Shown piece by piece: positions 6,513 to 9,064 of a stretch of 9,064 bases of DNA; the first letter of the stretch is position 1; every line of letters starts with the position of its first letter. The notes under the pieces were generated by a model. The model made no database searches and had not been told where the DNA came from. It saw nothing but the letters and a program-made list of their open reading frames with translations. The position numbers and the translations under genes are program-made. Location: positions 1 to 9,064 of the forward strand of contig DATLGM010000063.1 in assembly GCA_035540515.1 (NCBI GenBank), in the 5' to 3' direction. This stretch comes from WHTG01 sp035540515 (GTDB lineage: Bacteria; Actinomycetota; Nitriliruptoria; Euzebyales; Egibacteraceae).

Positions 6513-7288
6513 GCCTGCTGGAGATCCGCGGGCTGACCAAGAGCTTCGGCGGGCTGACGGCCATCGACGGCCTCGACCTCGACGTCGCCGAGGGTGAGAT
6601 CGTGTCGGTCATCGGGCCCAACGGTGCCGGCAAGACGACGCTGTTCAACCTGATCACCGGCGTGTACCCGGCCGACGGCGGCGCCATCACGTTCGACGGC
6701 GTGGAGCTGGTCGGCCGCGACCCCGACGCGATCACCCGCTTCGGCATCTCGCGGACGTTCCAGAACGTCCGACTGTTCCCCGACATGACGGTGCTGGAGA
6801 ACGTGATGGTGGGCCGGCACTGCCGAACCAAGTCGGGGGTCATCGGCGCAGTGCTCGGTCTTCCCTCAGCCCGGCGTGAGCAGGCGGAGGTGCGGGAGCA
6901 GGCCAAGGAGATTCTGTCGTTCTTCGGCACCCGCCTGTCCGGCTACCGGCACAACCAACCGGCGTTCGTGCTCTCCTACGCCAACCGCCGGCGCCTGGAG
7001 ATCGCTCGGGCGATGGCGACCGGCGCGCGGCTGCTGCTGCTCGACGAGCCCGTCGCCGGCATGAACCCGCGAGAGACCGCGGAGATGGTGGAGCTCGTCG
7101 GCCGGCTGCGGGACGAGAAGGGCTTCACCCTGCTGGTGATCGAGCACGACATGCGCGTCGTCAAGGGCGTATCGGACCGGGTGGTGGCCCTGGACTACGG
7201 ACGCAAGATCGCGGAGGGGACCTACAGCGAGGTGGCGGGCAACGACCGTGTCATCGAGGCCTACCTGGGCAAGAAGGCGACGGCGTGA
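6509..7288 (+). CDS. livG: HAAT-family ABC transporter ATP-binding protein LivG
   Basis: One of the two cytoplasmic ATPases that drive the importer; 259 residues, normal for LivG. Walker A is GPNGAGKT (36-43), with K42 binding phosphate. The Q-loop is SRTFQNVRLFP with Q85, followed by the typical LivG TVLENVMVGRH. The signature is LSYANRRRLEIARAM (155-169), Walker B is LLLLDEP with D179 and E180, and the switch histidine is H213 in IEHDM. The C-terminal RKIAEG...VIEAYLG is family-typical. The signature reads LSYAN where most LivG have LSYGQ, so the usual glycine and glutamine are changed. The ATG at 6509 is chosen over an upstream in-frame start at 6437 because it makes an ATGA overlap with livM and gives the standard LivG N-terminus. 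Confidence 0.94.
   Translation: MSLLEIRGLTKSFGGLTAIDGLDLDVAEGEIVSVIGPNGAGKTTLFNLITGVYPADGGAITFDGVELVGRDPDAITRFGISRTFQNVRLFPDMTVLENVMVGRHCRTKSGVIGAVLGLPSARREQAEVREQAKEILSFFGTRLSGYRHNQPAFVLSYANRRRLEIARAMATGARLLLLDEPVAGMNPRETAEMVELVGRLRDEKGFTLLVIEHDMRVVKGVSDRVVALDYGRKIAEGTYSEVAGNDRVIEAYLGKKATA
7271..7277 (+). promoter_or_regulatory. Ribosome binding site for livF
   Basis: AAGAAGG, in the last codons of livG, ends 7 nt before the GTG at 7285 and supports that non-ATG start. Confidence 0.45.
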
Positions 7289-8013
7289 ACGGTTCGGGCA
7301 AGCCGGTGCTGCAGTTTCAAGGCGTCAACACGCACTACGGGCCCGTCGCCGTCCTTCGCGACGTCGACCTGACCCTGCACGAAGGCGAGCTGGTGTGCCT
7401 GCTCGGCGGCAACGCGTCGGGCAAGAGCACGACGCTGAAGACGATCCTGGGCATCGTGACGCCGACCAGCGGGCAGGTGCTGCTCGACGGCGAGCCGATC
7501 GGCGGCCTGCCGACCAAGGACATCGTCGCCCGGGGCGTCACGATGGTGCCGGAGAACCGCCGGCTGTTCGGCCGCATGACGGTCAAGGAAAACCTCGAGA
7601 TCGGCGCCTTCCTGCGCACCGACCGCGACCAGGTCAAGCGCGACTACGACCGGATGCTCGACACCTTTCCGCGCCTGTCCGAGCGGTTGAACCAGAAGGC
7701 GGGCACGCTGTCGGGCGGCGAGCAGCAGATGGTCGCCATGGCTCGGGCGCTGATGGCCGACCCGAAGGTGCTGCTGATGGACGAGCCGTCCATGGGGCTC
7801 GCGCCGGTGCTCGTCGACCAGGTCTTCGAGCTCATCGCGGAGATCCACCAGCGCGGACGCACGATCTTCGTCGTCGAGCAGAACGCGAACATGGCGCTGT
7901 CCATCGCCGACCGCGGCTACGTGCTGCAGACCGGGCAGATCGTGCTGTCCGACACCGCCGAGGCGCTCCTGCACAACCCGCAGATGCAGGCGGCGTACCT
8001 CGGCGAGATGTGA
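7285..8013 (+). CDS. livF: HAAT-family ABC transporter ATP-binding protein LivF
   Basis: The partner ATPase of LivG; 242 residues, normal for LivF. Walker A is GGNASGKS (41-48), a permitted variant of the usual GANGAGKT. The Q-loop region reads VPENRRLFGRMTVKENL (88-104), with the LivF-typical Glu in place of Gln. The signature LSGGEQQM (142-149) is canonical, Walker B is VLLMDEP with D166 and E167, and the switch position is the LivF-typical Gln in VVEQN (Q199). The end NPQMQAAYLGEM is also typical. The GTG start overlaps the livG TGA in a GTGA. LivG and LivF presumably form a heterodimer; here LivF carries the canonical signature while LivG has the altered one. The next gene begins only 3 nt after the stop, so the transporter and the enzymes behind it are very likely one transcript. 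Confidence 0.94.
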   Translation: MNGSGKPVLQFQGVNTHYGPVAVLRDVDLTLHEGELVCLLGGNASGKSTTLKTILGIVTPTSGQVLLDGEPIGGLPTKDIVARGVTMVPENRRLFGRMTVKENLEIGAFLRTDRDQVKRDYDRMLDTFPRLSERLNQKAGTLSGGEQQMVAMARALMADPKVLLMDEPSMGLAPVLVDQVFELIAEIHQRGRTIFVVEQNANMALSIADRGYVLQTGQIVLSDTAEALLHNPQMQAAYLGEM

Positions 8014-8016
8014 CCC

Positions 8017-8925
8017 GTGCGGCTGGTCGACGCGCCGACACTGCACCGGCTGCTGCCGATGACCGACGCGATCGACGTCCTGCACCAGGCGTTCGCTGAC
8101 CCGGGTGACGTGCACAGTCCCCAACGCAGCGTCCATGAGGCAGCCGGGGGCGCCCTGCTGCTGATGCCGGCGTGGGACGACGCGCGCGCCGGCGTCAAGC
8201 TCGTCACCGTCGAGCAGCGCCGGCGCGACCGCGGGTTACCGTCCATTCACGGCGTGTACGTGCTGTTCGACGGTGACCTGATCCCGCAGGTGGTGATCGA
8301 CGGCGCCGCCCTGACCGCCCTGCGGACCGCCGCAGTGTCCGGCGTCGCGACACGCCTGATGGCGCCGGCGGATGCCCACCGGCTGATCGTCTTCGGCGCG
8401 GGCGTCCAGGGCGAGGCCCACGTCGAGGCGATGCGCGCCGTCCGCGACATCACCGACGTCATCGTCGTGTCGCGGACCGCGGCCTCGGCTGCGGGGCTGG
8501 TCGACCGGTTGCGCGGGACGGGCGTCGCCGTGCGGGCGGGCGAGCCCGGCGACGTGGCCACCGCCGACGTCGTCTGCACGTGCACGACCAGTGAGGCACC
8601 GGTGTTCGACGGTGCGGCGCTGCGGCCCGGTGCTCACGTCAACGCGGTGGGCGCCTACCAGCCCGACACCAGAGAGGTGGACGACGCGACGATGCGGCGT
8701 GCCGCCGTGGTCGTCGAGGACCGGACTGCTGCCTTCGCCGAGGCCGGTGACGTGGTGATCCCCATGGCGGAGGGCATCCTTGGCGGCGATGACGTGGTGG
8801 AGCTCGGCGAAGTGGTCAGGGGCGCGGCGGTGAGGCCGCCTTCGGGAGGAGTGACGGTCTTCAAGTCCGTCGGCGTGGCGTTCGAGGACCTCGCCGTCGC
8901 TGCGGCGGTCGCAGCGCGGTTGTGA
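8017..8925 (+). CDS. Ornithine cyclodeaminase/mu-crystallin family NAD(P)-binding enzyme
   Basis: Members include ornithine cyclodeaminase, alanine dehydrogenase, ketimine reductases and opine-type enzymes, which interconvert amino acids, imino acids and cyclic amino acids using NAD(P). The 302-residue product has the substrate-side GVKLVTV with K61, ALTALRTAAVSG with R103, the Rossmann turn GAGVQGEAH (127-135) and SR at 152-153. It also has CTCTTSEAPVF (187-197), PGAHVNAVGAY (204-214), then REVD, and the C-terminal VFKSVGVAFEDLA (281-293). True ornithine cyclodeaminase has GGD in the segment after 'hvNa', where the Asp is catalytic (Asp228 in the Pseudomonas putida enzyme, from memory). Here the corresponding position is Y214, so ketimine reductase or dehydrogenase activity is more likely than ornithine cyclisation. 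The GTG at 8017, 3 nt after livF, gives a normal N-terminus; no clear ribosome binding site is seen. The TGA overlaps the next gene's GTG. Confidence 0.88.
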   Translation: MRLVDAPTLHRLLPMTDAIDVLHQAFADPGDVHSPQRSVHEAAGGALLLMPAWDDARAGVKLVTVEQRRRDRGLPSIHGVYVLFDGDLIPQVVIDGAALTALRTAAVSGVATRLMAPADAHRLIVFGAGVQGEAHVEAMRAVRDITDVIVVSRTAASAAGLVDRLRGTGVAVRAGEPGDVATADVVCTCTTSEAPVFDGAALRPGAHVNAVGAYQPDTREVDDATMRRAAVVVEDRTAAFAEAGDVVIPMAEGILGGDDVVELGEVVRGAAVRPPSGGVTVFKSVGVAFEDLAVAAAVAARL

Positions 8926-9064
8926 GCCACGATCTCGACGTCGTCGTCGTGGGGGCCGGCGTGATGGGCGCTGCGACGGCCCGGTCCCTGGCCGCCGCCG
9001 GCCGCCGCGTCGCGCTCGTCGAGCGGTTCGCCGTCGGCCATCACCGCGGCTCCAGCCACGGCAG
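8922..9064 (+). CDS. Monomeric sarcosine oxidase / N-methyltryptophan oxidase family FAD enzyme, N-terminal fragment
   Basis: Only 47 codons are inside the window; the frame is open at the right edge. The GTG at 8922 overlaps the preceding TGA (GTGA). The fragment begins with an ADP-binding fold: VVVVGAGVMG (7-16), with the GxGxxG glycines at 11, 13 and 16, and E34 in ALVER placed to hold the ribose. It continues with GHHRGSSHG (39-47), which matches the 'GH..GSSHG' segment near the flavin in MSOX and SolA (N-methyl-L-tryptophan oxidase). Such enzymes oxidise secondary amino acids (sarcosine, N-methyl amino acids, some also proline or pipecolate) with O2, giving an imine and H2O2. The family is well supported by this motif. 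The substrate and the covalent-FAD cysteine, which lies far downstream in MSOX, cannot be checked here. Confidence 0.82.
   Translation, partial: MSHDLDVVVVGAGVMGAATARSLAAAGRRVALVERFAVGHHRGSSHG

Noticed and set aside
8829..8843. Small GGCGG/CCGCC hairpin in the OCD-family gene
   Set aside because: Only 5 bp and inside conserved coding sequence; expected by chance at this GC content.
1..9064. Mobile element, CRISPR, tRNA or phage defence signatures
   Set aside because: No transposase, integrase, direct-repeat array or tRNA cloverleaf was found. Composition is even throughout, giving no sign of a recent insertion.

Overview
The window is uniformly GC-rich (about 70% by eye) with strong third-position G/C bias. 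It uses GTG starts heavily, has short or no intergenic gaps, and carries a Tat-exported enzyme and a lipoprotein binding protein. Together these point to a high-GC actinobacterium. The exported binding protein has no lysine and is very acidic, which would fit a salt-adapted lineage such as the Nitriliruptoria, but that placement is a guess from composition, not a match. All recognised genes lie on the + strand. There are no rRNA, tRNA, IS or CRISPR features.

Region 1 (1-507) is the 3' end of a DUF3616-type protein. It stops directly against a 46-bp near-perfect palindrome (508-553), the probable terminator that separates it from what follows. Region 2 (629-2335) is a Tat-exported M14 zinc carboxypeptidase with a propeptide-like N-terminal region and a C-terminal regulatory-type beta domain. 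Region 3 (2396-8013) is a complete branched-chain-amino-acid-type (HAAT) ABC importer in the order binding protein, LivH, LivM, LivG, LivF. Every internal junction overlaps by 1 or 4 nt. Region 4 (8017-9064, open at the right edge) holds an ornithine cyclodeaminase/mu-crystallin family dehydrogenase and the start of a monomeric sarcosine oxidase/N-methyltryptophan oxidase (SolA/MSOX) family FAD enzyme. Both are fused to the transporter by near-zero spacing.

Read as a unit, this looks like a peptide/amino-acid scavenging and catabolic locus. The secreted carboxypeptidase could free C-terminal amino acids, the Liv-type importer brings a ligand in, and a flavin amine oxidase plus an NAD(P)-binding ketimine reductase/cyclodeaminase-like enzyme act on it. 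Those two enzymes next to a dedicated importer suggest the ligand may be a secondary or cyclic amino acid (sarcosine, other N-alkyl amino acid, proline/pipecolate-like or opine-like) rather than Leu/Ile/Val. This is inference from gene order.

Points that deserve a second look are the palindrome at 508, nested hairpins over the binding-protein/livH junction including a perfect 14-bp stem inside the livH 5' coding region, the lysine-free six-cysteine binding protein, a roughly 240-residue extra membrane module on LivM, a degenerate ABC signature in LivG, and replacement of the cyclodeaminase catalytic Asp position in the OCD-family protein.
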